From: DATBSL01 sp963729875
Lineage (GTDB): Bacteria > Acidobacteriota > Vicinamibacteria > Fen-336
NCBI GenBank assembly: GCA_963729875.1
Contig: CAVSPR010000002.1
Location: 496,001 to 560,000, forward strand
DNA: 64,000 nucleotides
Direction: 5' to 3'
Shown one piece after another: positions 51,396 to 60,387 of this stretch. The first letter of the stretch is position 1. Every line of letters starts with the position of its first letter. The position numbers and the translations under genes are program-made. Under the pieces are notes generated by a model. The model was not told the DNA's origin, did not search any database, and saw nothing but the letters and a program-made list of their open reading frames with translations.

Positions 51396-52679
51396 TCAGG
51401 CTGAGTTCTTGACGGCGCGCCTGAGCGCCGGGGCCAGCGCCGCCGGCGCCACGCGGCCGATGGTGACGTTCTCGGCGCCGACGAAAGCGGCCAGCGAGCG
51501 CAGGGCTTCGCCGATGCCGGCGAGGGCGGCGTCGCGGTCGACGGCCCCCCAGGAGGCGGCGGGTGGGGCCGCCCCCTTCGCGAACCACGGCTCGAAGTGG
51601 ACGGCCTTGACCTCGAGCCGCCTCTCGGCGCGGTGGGTCTTGGGATCGAGTCGGCCGACGAGGTGGCCGTCGTGGAAGATCGGCAACGAGTAGTAGCCGT
51701 GCACCCGCCGGTGGCCCGGCGTGTAGACCTCCAGCGTGTAGTCGTAGCCGAACAGGCGACGGGTGCGGTCGCGATGCCAGAGGAACGAGTCGAAGGGCGA
51801 CAGCAGGGTGGTGCCCGCGGCGGCGCGGCGCTTGCGGTCGGCGGCGGCCAGGGCGGGCAGGTCCTCGGCGAGCGCCAGCCAGCGGCCCCGCTCTCCTGCG
51901 ACCTCGACCTCGACCACCTCACCCGCGTCCAGGGCGGCGCGCAGGGCACGGCGCCGGTCGCCGGCCGCCATCCGCGGGTAGGTGAGATACATCCGCAGGT
52001 CGGCTTCGCTGGCGGCCCCCAGGGCCCGCAGGGACTGGCGCAGGTGCCACCGGCGGAATCCCTCCCGCGTCAGGGGCTCCCGGGCGACGGCCTCCGTCAT
52101 CACCCGCTCGGCCAGGTCGAACCGCTTCCGGAAGTGCGACCGCGAGTGGACGAGCGTGCGCCCGCTCATCCACAGGTAGTCGAGGGCGTGCGCGGCGGGC
52201 TTCCAGTTCCACCAGCCGCCGGCCGCGCCGGGGGCGCGCCGGTGCTCGAAGTCCGCGCTGCCCATCGGGCCGCTGGCGGCGATCGCGTCCTCGACCGCCC
52301 GCAGGACGCGGCGGTTCCTGAGGAGCCAGGCGCCCCAGGCCCGACTGCGCAGGGAGTAGTCGATCATCGCCCGGCTCCAGGCCGGGTAGTGCGACGCCGG
52401 CACCAGGCAGGCGGCGTGGGCCCAGTACTCGAACAGGAGCCGCCGACCGTAGGCGATCCGGTCCACGGTCCGGCGGTCGTAGGGCCCGAAGCGGCTCCAC
52501 AGCGTCAGGTGGTGGCCGCGCTCCACCACGTTGATGGAGTCGAGCTGAAGCCCCCCCACGTCCTCCACGAACGCCACCAGCGAGGAGGCGGTGAGGCGCC
52601 GGGTCCTCGGCCTCGCGAGGTGCTGGCGGGCCAGGAAGAGGGCGGCGACGGCGCGGCGGCTGGTGGTGGGAGAGGCCAT
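51396..52679 (-). CDS. winged-helix DNA glycosylase, YcaQ/HTH_42 family
   Basis: 427 residues from ATG 52679. Family pattern: ALFLARQHLA near the start, VGGLQLDSINVVERGHHLTLWSRFG with the QxD-type catalytic motif of AlkX/YcaQ, LLFEYWAHAACLVP, YPRMAAGDRRRAL, LLSPFDSFLWHRDRTRRLFGYDYTLEVYTP and KTHRAERRLEVKAVHFEPW. YcaQ-type enzymes unhook interstrand crosslinks and some alkylated bases. Stands between two longer genes and probably transcribed on its own from the 112-base gap with tricorn. Confidence 0.85.
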   Translation of the reverse strand: MASPTTSRRAVAALFLARQHLARPRTRRLTASSLVAFVEDVGGLQLDSINVVERGHHLTLWSRFGPYDRRTVDRIAYGRRLLFEYWAHAACLVPASHYPAWSRAMIDYSLRSRAWGAWLLRNRRVLRAVEDAIAASGPMGSADFEHRRAPGAAGGWWNWKPAAHALDYLWMSGRTLVHSRSHFRKRFDLAERVMTEAVAREPLTREGFRRWHLRQSLRALGAASEADLRMYLTYPRMAAGDRRRALRAALDAGEVVEVEVAGERGRWLALAEDLPALAAADRKRRAAAGTTLLSPFDSFLWHRDRTRRLFGYDYTLEVYTPGHRRVHGYYSLPIFHDGHLVGRLDPKTHRAERRLEVKAVHFEPWFAKGAAPPAASWGAVDRDAALAGIGEALRSLAAFVGAENVTIGRVAPAALAPALRRAVKNSA

Positions 52680-52791
52680 GAGTCGGATTGCCCGCCGCCA
52701 TCCTAACCCGGGTGGACTTTCGCGCCGAGCTTGACCGGCGCGGGGCTTGGGGGCACGCTCTCCCGTCCGGTTCGACTCCTGGAGGAGAAAG

Positions 52792-55700
52792 ATGCGCCCA
52801 ACGCTCGCCGTGCTCGCGACCGTCGCCCTGCTGGCCCCCGCCGGTGCCCGCGCCGTCGACATCACCGACACACGGCTCGTCTCCGATCCGGCGACGGGCG
52901 GGCGTCTCGTGGCCTTCGCCTACGCGAACGACCTGTGGGTTGCGGGGCCGGACGGCTCGGGCGTCCGGCGCCTGACCTCTCACCCCGGCGTCGAGTCGGG
53001 GCCGCGGTTCTCGCCGGACGGAGCGCTCGTGGCGTTCACCGGCCGCTACGAGGGCAACACCGACGTCTACGTGGTACCGGCCGCCGGCGGCGTGCCGAAG
53101 CGGCTGACGTACCACCCCGGGAACGACACCGCTCTCGGCTTCACGCCGGACGGAAAGGCGGTTCTCTTCTCCTCGGGGCGCGAGGTCTACACGGGCCGGT
53201 ACACGCAGCTCTTCACCGTGCCCGTCGAGGGCGGGTTCCCGACCCGGCTCCCGATCCCCAACGCGAGCAAGGCGCAGATCTCGCCCGACGGGAAGACGAC
53301 GGCCTACGTGCCCCTGGCGGAAGCCTTCAACCAGTGGAAGCGCTACCGGGGTGGCACGGCCGCGCGCATCCTGATCTTCGACAACGCGACCTACGCCGTC
53401 GAGCCGGTGCCCCAGCCGGCCGGCCGCTGCAACGACACCGACCCGATGTGGGTCGGCGACCGGCTCTTCTTCCGCTCCGACCGGGACGGCGAGTTCAACC
53501 TCTATGCCTTCGACCGGGCGACGAAGGCCGTGACGCGCCTGACCTCCCACGCCGACTTCCCGGTCGTGAGCGCCTCCGCGGGCGGCGGGCGGATCGCCTA
53601 CGAGCAGGCCGGCTACGTGCACCTCCTCGACCCCGCGACGGGCGCCTCCACCCGCCTGAAGCTCGGCGTCGCCGCCGACCTCGTGGAGATGCGCCCCCGC
53701 TGGGCGAAGGGTGCGAAGTGGATCCGCGGGGGCAGCCTGTCGCCCTCCGGCGCGCGGGTGGCCCTCGAGTTCCGGGGCGAGATCGTGACGATCCCCCGCG
53801 AGAAGGGAGACGACCGGAACCTCACTCAGTCCCCGGGCGTGCACGATCGCTCGCCCGCCTGGTCGCCCGACGGGAAGTGGATCGCGTACTTCTCCGACGA
53901 GGGCGGCGAGTACGGGCTCGTCCTCGCCCCCCAGGACGGCAAGGGCGTGGCCCGGAGGATTCCGCTGAAGGGCGCCGGCTTCTACGCCAGCTCGAAGTGG
54001 TCGCCCGACTCGAAGAAGCTCAGCCTCTCCGACAACTCCAGGACGATCTTCATCCTCGACGTGGCGACCGGCACCCAGACCAACGTGGCGAGCGACCCGC
54101 TGTACGGCCCCGTGCCCGTCCTCGACCACGCGTGGTCGCCCGACTCGCGCTTCCTCGCCTACACGCAGAACACTCACACCTACTTCAACCGGCTGTTCCT
54201 CTACTCGGTGGCGGACGGGAAGTCCTGGCCGGTGAGCGACGGCCTCGCCGACGCCACGAGCCCGGTCTTCGACGCCTCCGGCAAGTACCTCTACTTCCTC
54301 GTGTCGACCGACGCCGGCCCGGTCAACGACTGGTTCTCGCAGGCGAACGCCGACATGCGCACCGTGCAGCAGGTCTACGTCGCGGTGCTCGCGAAGGGCG
54401 TCCCCTCGCCGCTCGCGAAGGAGAGCGACGAGGAGAAGGCGAAAGAGGAGGAGAAGCCGGCCGCCGACGCGAAGGCGGGAGAGGCTGCGAAGACAGCGGG
54501 GAAGGACGCGAAGGCGGACGAGCCCAAGAAGGAGGAGAAGAAGCCGGTCGAGGTGAAGTTCGACGCCGACGGCCTCTCCCAGCGGATCCTGGCCATGCCC
54601 ATGAAGGCGGGGGTCTACGCCGACCTCGCCCCCGGTCCCGCCAGCCAGCTCTTCTACCGGCGCGCCGCCTCCACCGACCCCGACGCGGACGCCGCCGTCT
54701 ACCGCTACGACCTCGAGAAGCGGAAGGAGGACACGCTCCTCGACAAGGCAGACGGCTTCGCGCTGTCGGCCGACACCAAGCGCGCCCTCGTCCGGCTCAA
54801 GGAGGACTGGCACCTCGTGGACGTGGCGGACAAGCTCGACCTCGCGAAGTTCAAGCTCGACGTCGGCCGGATCCAGGTCAGGGTGGACCCGCCCGCGGAG
54901 TGGGCCCAGATGCTCGACGAGGCGTGGCGGATCAACCGCGACTGGTTCTACGACCCCGGGTTCCACGGCGCCGACTGGCCGGCCATGCGGAAGAAGTACG
55001 CGGCCTTCCTCCCCGACCTCGCCACGCGGAACGACCTCTTCCGGGTCGTCCAGTGGATGCTCAGCGAGCTCTCGGTCGGCCACTCCTACCAGTCTCCGGG
55101 CGACAGCGCGTTCGAGGGGGAGACGGTCCCGGGAGGCCTGCTCGGGGCCGACTACGAGGTGGCGAGCGGACGCTACCGCTTCAAGAAGGTCTTCGGCGGC
55201 CTGAACTGGACCCCCGACCTGCGCTCGCCGCTGACGGAGCCGGGAGTGGACGTGAAGGCGGGCGAGTACCTGCTCGCGGTCGAGGGGAGGGAGCTCCGCT
55301 TCCCCGACGAGATCTACCAGCGCTTCGAGCGCACGGCCAACCGGATCGTCGAGATCACGGTCGGCCCCACGCCCGACGGCAAGGGCTCGCGCACGGTGAA
55401 GGTGGTGCCCCTCGAGGACGAGCGGGCGCTCCGCAACCGGGACTGGGTCGAGGGGAACCTGAAGCGCGTCACGGAGGCGACCCAGGGACGCGTCGCCTAC
55501 GTCTACGTCCCGAACACCGCCGACGCCGGCCACACTTACTTCAAGCGCTACTTCTTCCCGCAGGCGGACCGGCAGGCCGTCATCGTGGACGAGCGGCACA
55601 ACGGCGGGGGCTCCGTGGCTGACTACTACATCGACATCCTGCGGCGGCCGGTCGTCAGCTACTGGGCCATGCGCTACGGGGCCGACCTGAAGACGCCGAT

Positions 55701-56097
55701 CGCGGGGATCCACGGGCCCAAGGCGATGCTGATCGACGAGACCGCAGGCTCGGGCGGCGACCTGCTGCCCTGGATGTTCCGGAAGTTCGGTCTCGGCCCC
55801 CTCGTGGGCAAGCGCACGTGGGGCGGCCTCGTCGGGATCCTCGGCTTCCCGGTGCTGATGGACGGCGGGCGGGTCACCGCACCGAACCTGGCCATCTGGA
55901 CCGAGGACGGCTTCATCGTCGAGAACGAGGGCGTGCCTCCCGACGTCGAGGTGGAGCAGACGCCGAAGGACGTGATCGCGGGCAAGGACCCCCAGCTCGA
56001 GAAGGCGATCGAGATCGTCCTCGCGGAGCTGGCGAAGAACCCGCCGGTCGTGCCGAAGCGGCCCCCGTTCCCGCTCCGCGCTCGCCCGAAGCCATAG
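52792..56097 (+). CDS. exported tricorn-type S41 protease
   Basis: 1,101 residues. ATG 52792 follows GGAGGAG; signal peptide to about residue 22 (ARA-VDITD). Two propellers follow with repeated SPDG units (about residues 30-340 and 340-590), separated from the rest by a Lys/Glu/Ala-rich linker near 545-590. Then the tricorn core helices (EWAQMLDEAWRINRDWFYDPGFHGADW), His in SELSVGHSYQ, a PDZ-like domain (about 780-870), and the S41 nucleophile in DETAGSGGDLLPWMF. Predicted self-compartmentalising peptidase outside the cytoplasm that degrades oligopeptides. Confidence 0.9.
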   Translation: MRPTLAVLATVALLAPAGARAVDITDTRLVSDPATGGRLVAFAYANDLWVAGPDGSGVRRLTSHPGVESGPRFSPDGALVAFTGRYEGNTDVYVVPAAGGVPKRLTYHPGNDTALGFTPDGKAVLFSSGREVYTGRYTQLFTVPVEGGFPTRLPIPNASKAQISPDGKTTAYVPLAEAFNQWKRYRGGTAARILIFDNATYAVEPVPQPAGRCNDTDPMWVGDRLFFRSDRDGEFNLYAFDRATKAVTRLTSHADFPVVSASAGGGRIAYEQAGYVHLLDPATGASTRLKLGVAADLVEMRPRWAKGAKWIRGGSLSPSGARVALEFRGEIVTIPREKGDDRNLTQSPGVHDRSPAWSPDGKWIAYFSDEGGEYGLVLAPQDGKGVARRIPLKGAGFYASSKWSPDSKKLSLSDNSRTIFILDVATGTQTNVASDPLYGPVPVLDHAWSPDSRFLAYTQNTHTYFNRLFLYSVADGKSWPVSDGLADATSPVFDASGKYLYFLVSTDAGPVNDWFSQANADMRTVQQVYVAVLAKGVPSPLAKESDEEKAKEEEKPAADAKAGEAAKTAGKDAKADEPKKEEKKPVEVKFDADGLSQRILAMPMKAGVYADLAPGPASQLFYRRAASTDPDADAAVYRYDLEKRKEDTLLDKADGFALSADTKRALVRLKEDWHLVDVADKLDLAKFKLDVGRIQVRVDPPAEWAQMLDEAWRINRDWFYDPGFHGADWPAMRKKYAAFLPDLATRNDLFRVVQWMLSELSVGHSYQSPGDSAFEGETVPGGLLGADYEVASGRYRFKKVFGGLNWTPDLRSPLTEPGVDVKAGEYLLAVEGRELRFPDEIYQRFERTANRIVEITVGPTPDGKGSRTVKVVPLEDERALRNRDWVEGNLKRVTEATQGRVAYVYVPNTADAGHTYFKRYFFPQADRQAVIVDERHNGGGSVADYYIDILRRPVVSYWAMRYGADLKTPIAGIHGPKAMLIDETAGSGGDLLPWMFRKFGLGPLVGKRTWGGLVGILGFPVLMDGGRVTAPNLAIWTEDGFIVENEGVPPDVEVEQTPKDVIAGKDPQLEKAIEIVLAELAKNPPVVPKRPPFPLRARPKP

Positions 56098-56339
56098 CCG
56101 CCCCGGGGACCGCCGCCGGATCGGTGTCGCGGACGCGTGATAGCATCGACCCAGAGCAACGTCTCGACCAAGATCGTTGACGGTCGCGGGGTCGCCGTAT
56201 CGCGTCCCCGGCCTGACGACCACGCCTTTGACCTCGTCCGGCAGAGACCAGCGCCTCCGGTCGGCTGCGACTTCTCGGCAGGAGATCGTCGGACGCCCCC
56301 GGGCGCGATGCTCCCGGCGCGTCCAGGGAGGAGAGGGCG
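56098..56339 (+). promoter_or_regulatory. upstream region of the subtilisin gene with an extended -10
   Basis: TG-A-TAGCAT at 56138-56146 predicts a leader of about 185 bases before the ATG at 56340; GGGAGGAGAGGG is the ribosome site. No clear attenuator or coding segment is seen in the leader. Confidence 0.35.
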
Positions 56340-57545
56340 ATGAGGAAAGGACACTGGGCTCTCGTCGTCGTCGGGAGTCTGCTGAGCGCCTCCTGTGCGT
56401 CGATGAGCCCCAAGCCGTTCGACTGCGCGGCCCCGCCGCAGAACCTCAAGGGCCTGGTCAAGGTGAAGAGCCCGGTTCCGGGCCGCTACATCGTCGTCCT
56501 GAAGCCTCCGGCGAGCGGGACCCGCGCCCTGGCCGACGTCCGCTCGTTCGCCGCGAGGTACACGGAGCTGAGGAACGTCGTCGTCTTCACCAACGTGCTC
56601 TCCGGCTTCTCGGCGACCGCGGACGCGACCGCCGCCCGGAAGATCGCGGGCCAGCCGGAGGTGGCCTTCGTGCAGGAGGACGGCCGCAAGACGGTGAGCC
56701 CGCGGGTGGCCCCGCAGGCGAACGTGACGTGGGGTCTCGATCGCACCGACCAACGCGACCTGCCCCTCGACGGTCGGTACGAGCCCGGGGCGACGGGCCA
56801 GGGGGTCCACGTCTATGTGCTCGACACGGGAATCGACGGCCGCCACCGCGAGTTCGAGGGACGGCTGGGCGAGGGCTTCAGCGCGTACCCGTCCGGGGGC
56901 ACCGACGACGATCACGGCCACGGCACGCACGTCGCGGCCACGATCGGTGGGACCGAGTTCGGGATCGCGAAGGGCGTGACCCTGCACGCGGTGCGCGTCC
57001 TCCAGAACGGGTCAGGCTCCGATTCCGACGTGATCCGGGGGCTCGACTGGGTGACGGACCACGTGCGGCAGAACGGATGGCCGGCCGTGGCCAACATGAG
57101 CCTCGGCGGCGAGGCGGCCCCGGCCCTGGACCTCGCCGTCTGCCGCTCGATCGCGGGCGGGGTGAGCTACGCGGTGGCGGCGGGGAACGAGTCGGCGAAC
57201 GCCTGTGGCTCTTCGCCAGCCCGTGTGCTCCAGTCGATCTGCGCCGGCGCCACGGACCGGAGCGACCGCGGGGCGTCTTTCACGAACACCAGCGAGTGCG
57301 TGGCGGTGTTCGCGCCCGGCGTGGACATCACGTCCGCCCGGCGGTCCGGAGGCTCCACCACGATGAGCGGCACCTCGATGGCCTCGCCGCACGTCGCGGG
57401 CGCGGCCGCCCTCTGCCTGTCGCGAACCCCGGGGCAGGATCCGGCCGCGGTCAAGGCATGCGTCATCGACCACGCCTCGGCGGACAAGCTCGGCGGCATC
57501 GGCTCGGGCTCACCGAACCGCCTCGTCTACACCCGTGAGCGGTGA
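56340..57545 (+). CDS. proteinase K-type subtilisin (S8) with I9 propeptide
   Basis: 401 residues. N-terminal export signal with Cys19 (LLSASC), a possible though imperfect lipobox. Inhibitor_I9 propeptide at about 48-118 (GRYIVVLKPPASG ... VAFVQEDGR). Catalytic domain with D162 (YVLDTGIDG), H194 (DHGHGTHVAA), oxyanion Asn283 (AAGNESA) and S346 (SGTSMASPHVAGAAAL). Four or more cysteines in the mature part suggest disulfides, in keeping with an extracellular enzyme. The next gene, a PrcB-domain protein, starts within its last codons. Confidence 0.92.
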   Translation: MRKGHWALVVVGSLLSASCASMSPKPFDCAAPPQNLKGLVKVKSPVPGRYIVVLKPPASGTRALADVRSFAARYTELRNVVVFTNVLSGFSATADATAARKIAGQPEVAFVQEDGRKTVSPRVAPQANVTWGLDRTDQRDLPLDGRYEPGATGQGVHVYVLDTGIDGRHREFEGRLGEGFSAYPSGGTDDDHGHGTHVAATIGGTEFGIAKGVTLHAVRVLQNGSGSDSDVIRGLDWVTDHVRQNGWPAVANMSLGGEAAPALDLAVCRSIAGGVSYAVAAGNESANACGSSPARVLQSICAGATDRSDRGASFTNTSECVAVFAPGVDITSARRSGGSTTMSGTSMASPHVAGAAALCLSRTPGQDPAAVKACVIDHASADKLGGIGSGSPNRLVYTRER

Positions 57546-58020
57546 CGTGCTCGCGAGGCTGGCCCTCGCGGCGGCCGCTCTGGTCGCCGCCGGCTCCGGC
57601 GGGTGCCCGGCGGACGGCGAGCCGTCCGCCGAGCTCGCCTTCGAGCGCATCCTGGACGAGTCCGCCTCGGGCTTGACCCAGCCTTTACGCGAGGTCATTC
57701 GCGACGAGGAGAGGTGGGCGCGGTTGTGGGAGCAGGTCTACGCGGGTGTCACTCCCGTGCCCCCGCGGCCAACGGTCGACTTCTCCCGTCGCATGCTGAT
57801 CGCGGTGGCGACCGGCACGCGTCCCACGGGAGGATTCGACGTGGCGATCCGAACCGTGACCCTCCGCGATGCTGCGCTCGAGGTGGAGATCTTCGAGTCC
57901 TGTCCCCCGCCCGGCGCGAGCGTCATCACGGCCCTGACCCAGCCGGTGGAGGTCGTGCTCCTCGACAAGGTCTCCCAACCCGCGACCTTCCGGGAGACGA
58001 AGGCCCCGTCGTGCCGGTGA
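57535..58020 (+). CDS. small exported protein with PrcB C-terminal-like domain
   Basis: 161 residues from GTG 57535, or 157 from GTG 57547, two bases after the protease stop. Hydrophobic signal ending GSGGCPADGEP, possibly a lipoprotein. Body: VIRDEERWARLWEQVY, VDFSRRMLIAVATGTRPTGGFDVAI and a C-terminal beta sheet with SQPATF. This is the pattern of PrcB, which binds and stabilises PrtP in the Treponema dentilisin complex. Overlap with the subtilisin gene supports a comparable partnership here, by analogy only. Confidence 0.65.
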   Translation: MSGDVLARLALAAAALVAAGSGGCPADGEPSAELAFERILDESASGLTQPLREVIRDEERWARLWEQVYAGVTPVPPRPTVDFSRRMLIAVATGTRPTGGFDVAIRTVTLRDAALEVEIFESCPPPGASVITALTQPVEVVLLDKVSQPATFRETKAPSCR

Positions 58021-58035
58021 GGGAAGCCGTCGCCG

Positions 58036-58656
58036 TCAATCCGCGCGCGCGATCGCCCGGATCTTCGTGATGAGCATGTCCACCGCCACCGAGTTGAGCC
58101 CGCCTTCCGGGATGATGAGGTGGGCGTGGCGCTTGCTCGGCTCGACGAACTCGAGGTGCATCGGGCGTACCGACTCGACGTACTGGCCCACCACCGACTC
58201 CACCGAGCGCCCGCGCTCCGCGACGTCGCGCTCGAGGCGCCGGATGAAGCGGATGTCGGGGTCGGTGTCCACGAAGACCCGGATGTCCATCAGGTCCCGC
58301 AGCTCGCGCTCCGCGAGAACGAGGATCCCCTCGAGGATCACTGCGCCCCTGGGCGTCGCCTCGACGGTGGCGGCCGTCCGGGTGTGGGAGGAGAAGTCGT
58401 AGACGGGCACGGCGACCGGGTCCCCGTCGAGCAGCGCGCGGACGTGGTCGACGAGGAGCGCCGTCTCGAGCGCGTCGGGATGGTCGTAGTTGACGGCGGC
58501 CCGCTCGGCGGGGGTCATCCCGCTGCGGTCGCGGTAGTACGAGTCGTGCTCGATGACCGTGACGTCGTCCGGGCCGAGCTCGCGGACGATCTCGCGGACC
58601 ACGGTCGTCTTGCCCGACCCCGATCCCCCGGCCACGCCGATGATGACGGGTCTCAT
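58036..58656 (-). CDS. udk: uridine kinase
   Basis: 206 residues. Phosphorylates uridine and cytidine in pyrimidine salvage. P-loop GVAGGSGSGKTTV, then IEHDSYYRD, NYDHPDALETALLVDHV, YDFSSHTRTA, GAVILEGILVLAERELRDLMDIRVFVDTDPDIRFIRRLERD, and QYVESVRPMHLEFVEPSK. Full length. ATG 58656 is nine bases after a TATAAT. Confidence 0.95.
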   Translation of the reverse strand: MRPVIIGVAGGSGSGKTTVVREIVRELGPDDVTVIEHDSYYRDRSGMTPAERAAVNYDHPDALETALLVDHVRALLDGDPVAVPVYDFSSHTRTAATVEATPRGAVILEGILVLAERELRDLMDIRVFVDTDPDIRFIRRLERDVAERGRSVESVVGQYVESVRPMHLEFVEPSKRHAHLIIPEGGLNSVAVDMLITKIRAIARAD

Positions 58657-58671
58657 GGTGCCCGGATTATA
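58657..58671 (-). promoter_or_regulatory. -10 of udk
   Basis: Leftward TATAAT (58671-58666) nine bases before the ATG, so the transcript should have almost no leader. Shares a 66-base divergent region with the aldehyde dehydrogenase promoter. Confidence 0.5.
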
Positions 58672-58709
58672 GGTTGGCGCCGATCGGCGGACGGCGATCG
58701 GCCGGGGCG

Positions 58710-58722
58710 TAGAATCCCTGGT
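58710..58722 (+). promoter_or_regulatory. -10 of the aldehyde dehydrogenase gene
   Basis: TAGAAT (58710-58715), seven bases, ATG 58723; no Shine-Dalgarno. Same spacing as at 10394 and 51357. Confidence 0.5.
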
Positions 58723-60378
58723 ATGGGCAGCAGCGAGAGCGCCGGCCTTGCGACGTTCCACTCCTGGGTCGGAGGGCGGGAGGTCGTCGGCCGGGCGGGC
58801 ATCCGCCAGGCCGTGAACCCGGCCACCGGCGAGGCCTTCGGCCAGGCGAGCCTGCTCGACGCGGCGCAGGCCGCGGAGGCCATCGCGGCGGCGCAGGCGG
58901 CCTTCCCGGCCTGGAGCCGGACGAGCTTCCGCGAGCGGGCGCGTCGGCTCGACCGGCTGCGCCAGGCCATGGTCGACGAGGCGGACGACGTCGCCCGCCT
59001 CATCGCGCGCGAGCAGGGGAAGCCCTTCGCGGAGGCCCACGTCTCGGACATCCTCCCCTCGCTCGACGCGCTCCAGCACCTCTCGGCCCACGCCGAGGAC
59101 CTCCTGCGCGACGACGCCATCGAAGGGCAGCAGATCCTGCTCGCCCACAAGCAGGCGCGGCTCGTCTACGAGCCGATCGGGGTCATCCTCGCGGTCAAGC
59201 CCTGGAACTACCCGTGGGGCCAGTCGGTGCCGGTGGTGGGGTCGGCCCTCGCGGCGGGGAACACCGTGGTGCTCAAGCCGGCCCCGGCCACGACCCTCGC
59301 CGGCCTGCGGATCGGCGCCCTCGCCCTCAAGGCCGGGTTCCCCGACGGGGTCGTGAACGTCGTCGCCACCGACGACGCGGTGGCGGCGTCGCTCGTCGGG
59401 GACCCCCGGGTGGGCAAGATCGTCTTCACCGGCAGCGTGGCCACCGGGAAGAAGATCATGGCCGAGGCGGCGAAGAACCTCACCCCCGTGGTGCTCGAGC
59501 TGGGCGGCAAGGACTGCGCGATCGTGTGCCGGGACGCCGACCTCGACCGCGCGACCAAGGGAATCGTGTGGGGGGCCTTCGTGAACGCGGGGCAGACCTG
59601 CGCCTCGGTCGAGCGGGTCTACGTCGAGAAGCCCGTGGCCGGGGAGTTCATCGCGAAGGTCCTCGAGGAGGCGCGCCGCGTCCGCCTCGCCGACGCCCCG
59701 GGCCGGGGAGAGATGGGCCCCATCACCCTCGAGCGGCAGCGCCGGCTCGTGGAGGAGCACGTGAAGGAGGCGGTGGCGAAGGGCGCGCGCGTCCTCTTGG
59801 GCGGGGCGCGGCCGGAGGGGCGAGGCACCTTCTACCCGCCGACCGTCCTCGTCGACGTCGACCACACGATGGCGGTCATGCGCGAGGAGACGTTCGGCCC
59901 CGTCCTGCCGATCCGGGTGGTGGACTCGCTCGACGAGGCGATCCGCCTCGCGAACGACAGCCCCTACGGCCTCACCGCGAGCGGCTGGACGCGCAGCGAG
60001 GAGACCGCCCGGAGGCTGCAGCGCGAGCTCGTGGCCGGCGTCGTCTCGATCAACGACCACGCCTCGAGCTTCGGCGAGCCCACCGCGCCCTGGGGCGGGG
60101 TGAGGCACAGCGGGATCGGGCGCATCCACGGTCTGCTCGGCCTGCGCGAGATGGTGCACCCGAAGTACGTGAGCCTCGATCGCGGCCGCGGCCCGGAGCT
60201 GTGGTGGTACCCCTACGATGCCGAGACGGATCGGCTGATGTCGCGCGCGGCCGTGGCCCTGTACTCCACCTCCTTCTGGCGCAGGGTGGGCGCGCAGCTC
60301 GGCCTCCTCCGCTTCGGCCGCCTGTGGCGCCGCTTCGGCCCCTGGCGGCTCCTCGCCAACCTCGACAAGCTGTTCTAG
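58723..60378 (+). CDS. NAD(P)-dependent aldehyde dehydrogenase
   Basis: 551 residues. Catalytic general base E259 (VVLELGGKDC) and nucleophile C293 (NAGQTCASVERVYV); cofactor site FTGSVATGKKI; substrate-channel motifs PWNYPWGQSVP, NTVVLKPAPATT and EETFGPVLPI. About 60 residues longer than typical ALDHs at the C-terminus (VALYSTSFWRRVGAQLGLLRF ... LLANLDKLF), an amphipathic or membrane-touching tail as in some fatty-aldehyde dehydrogenases. Physiological aldehyde unknown. The sensor kinase gene begins ten bases later, so the three may be cotranscribed. Confidence 0.9.
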   Translation: MGSSESAGLATFHSWVGGREVVGRAGIRQAVNPATGEAFGQASLLDAAQAAEAIAAAQAAFPAWSRTSFRERARRLDRLRQAMVDEADDVARLIAREQGKPFAEAHVSDILPSLDALQHLSAHAEDLLRDDAIEGQQILLAHKQARLVYEPIGVILAVKPWNYPWGQSVPVVGSALAAGNTVVLKPAPATTLAGLRIGALALKAGFPDGVVNVVATDDAVAASLVGDPRVGKIVFTGSVATGKKIMAEAAKNLTPVVLELGGKDCAIVCRDADLDRATKGIVWGAFVNAGQTCASVERVYVEKPVAGEFIAKVLEEARRVRLADAPGRGEMGPITLERQRRLVEEHVKEAVAKGARVLLGGARPEGRGTFYPPTVLVDVDHTMAVMREETFGPVLPIRVVDSLDEAIRLANDSPYGLTASGWTRSEETARRLQRELVAGVVSINDHASSFGEPTAPWGGVRHSGIGRIHGLLGLREMVHPKYVSLDRGRGPELWWYPYDAETDRLMSRAAVALYSTSFWRRVGAQLGLLRFGRLWRRFGPWRLLANLDKLF

Positions 60379-60387
60379 GAGCCCGCC

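Noticed and set aside
51919..56223. 1,434-codon open frame on the minus strand across the tricorn and YcaQ genes
   Set aside because: It is a codon-bias shadow: Arg/Gly/Val/His-rich, without domains, and opposite a full-length tricorn protease with signal peptide and catalytic motifs.
58036..60159. Long minus-strand extension of udk through the aldehyde dehydrogenase gene
   Set aside because: Only the last 206 codons match uridine kinase; the rest is the antisense of a clear aldehyde dehydrogenase, and ATG 58656 has a TATAAT just upstream.
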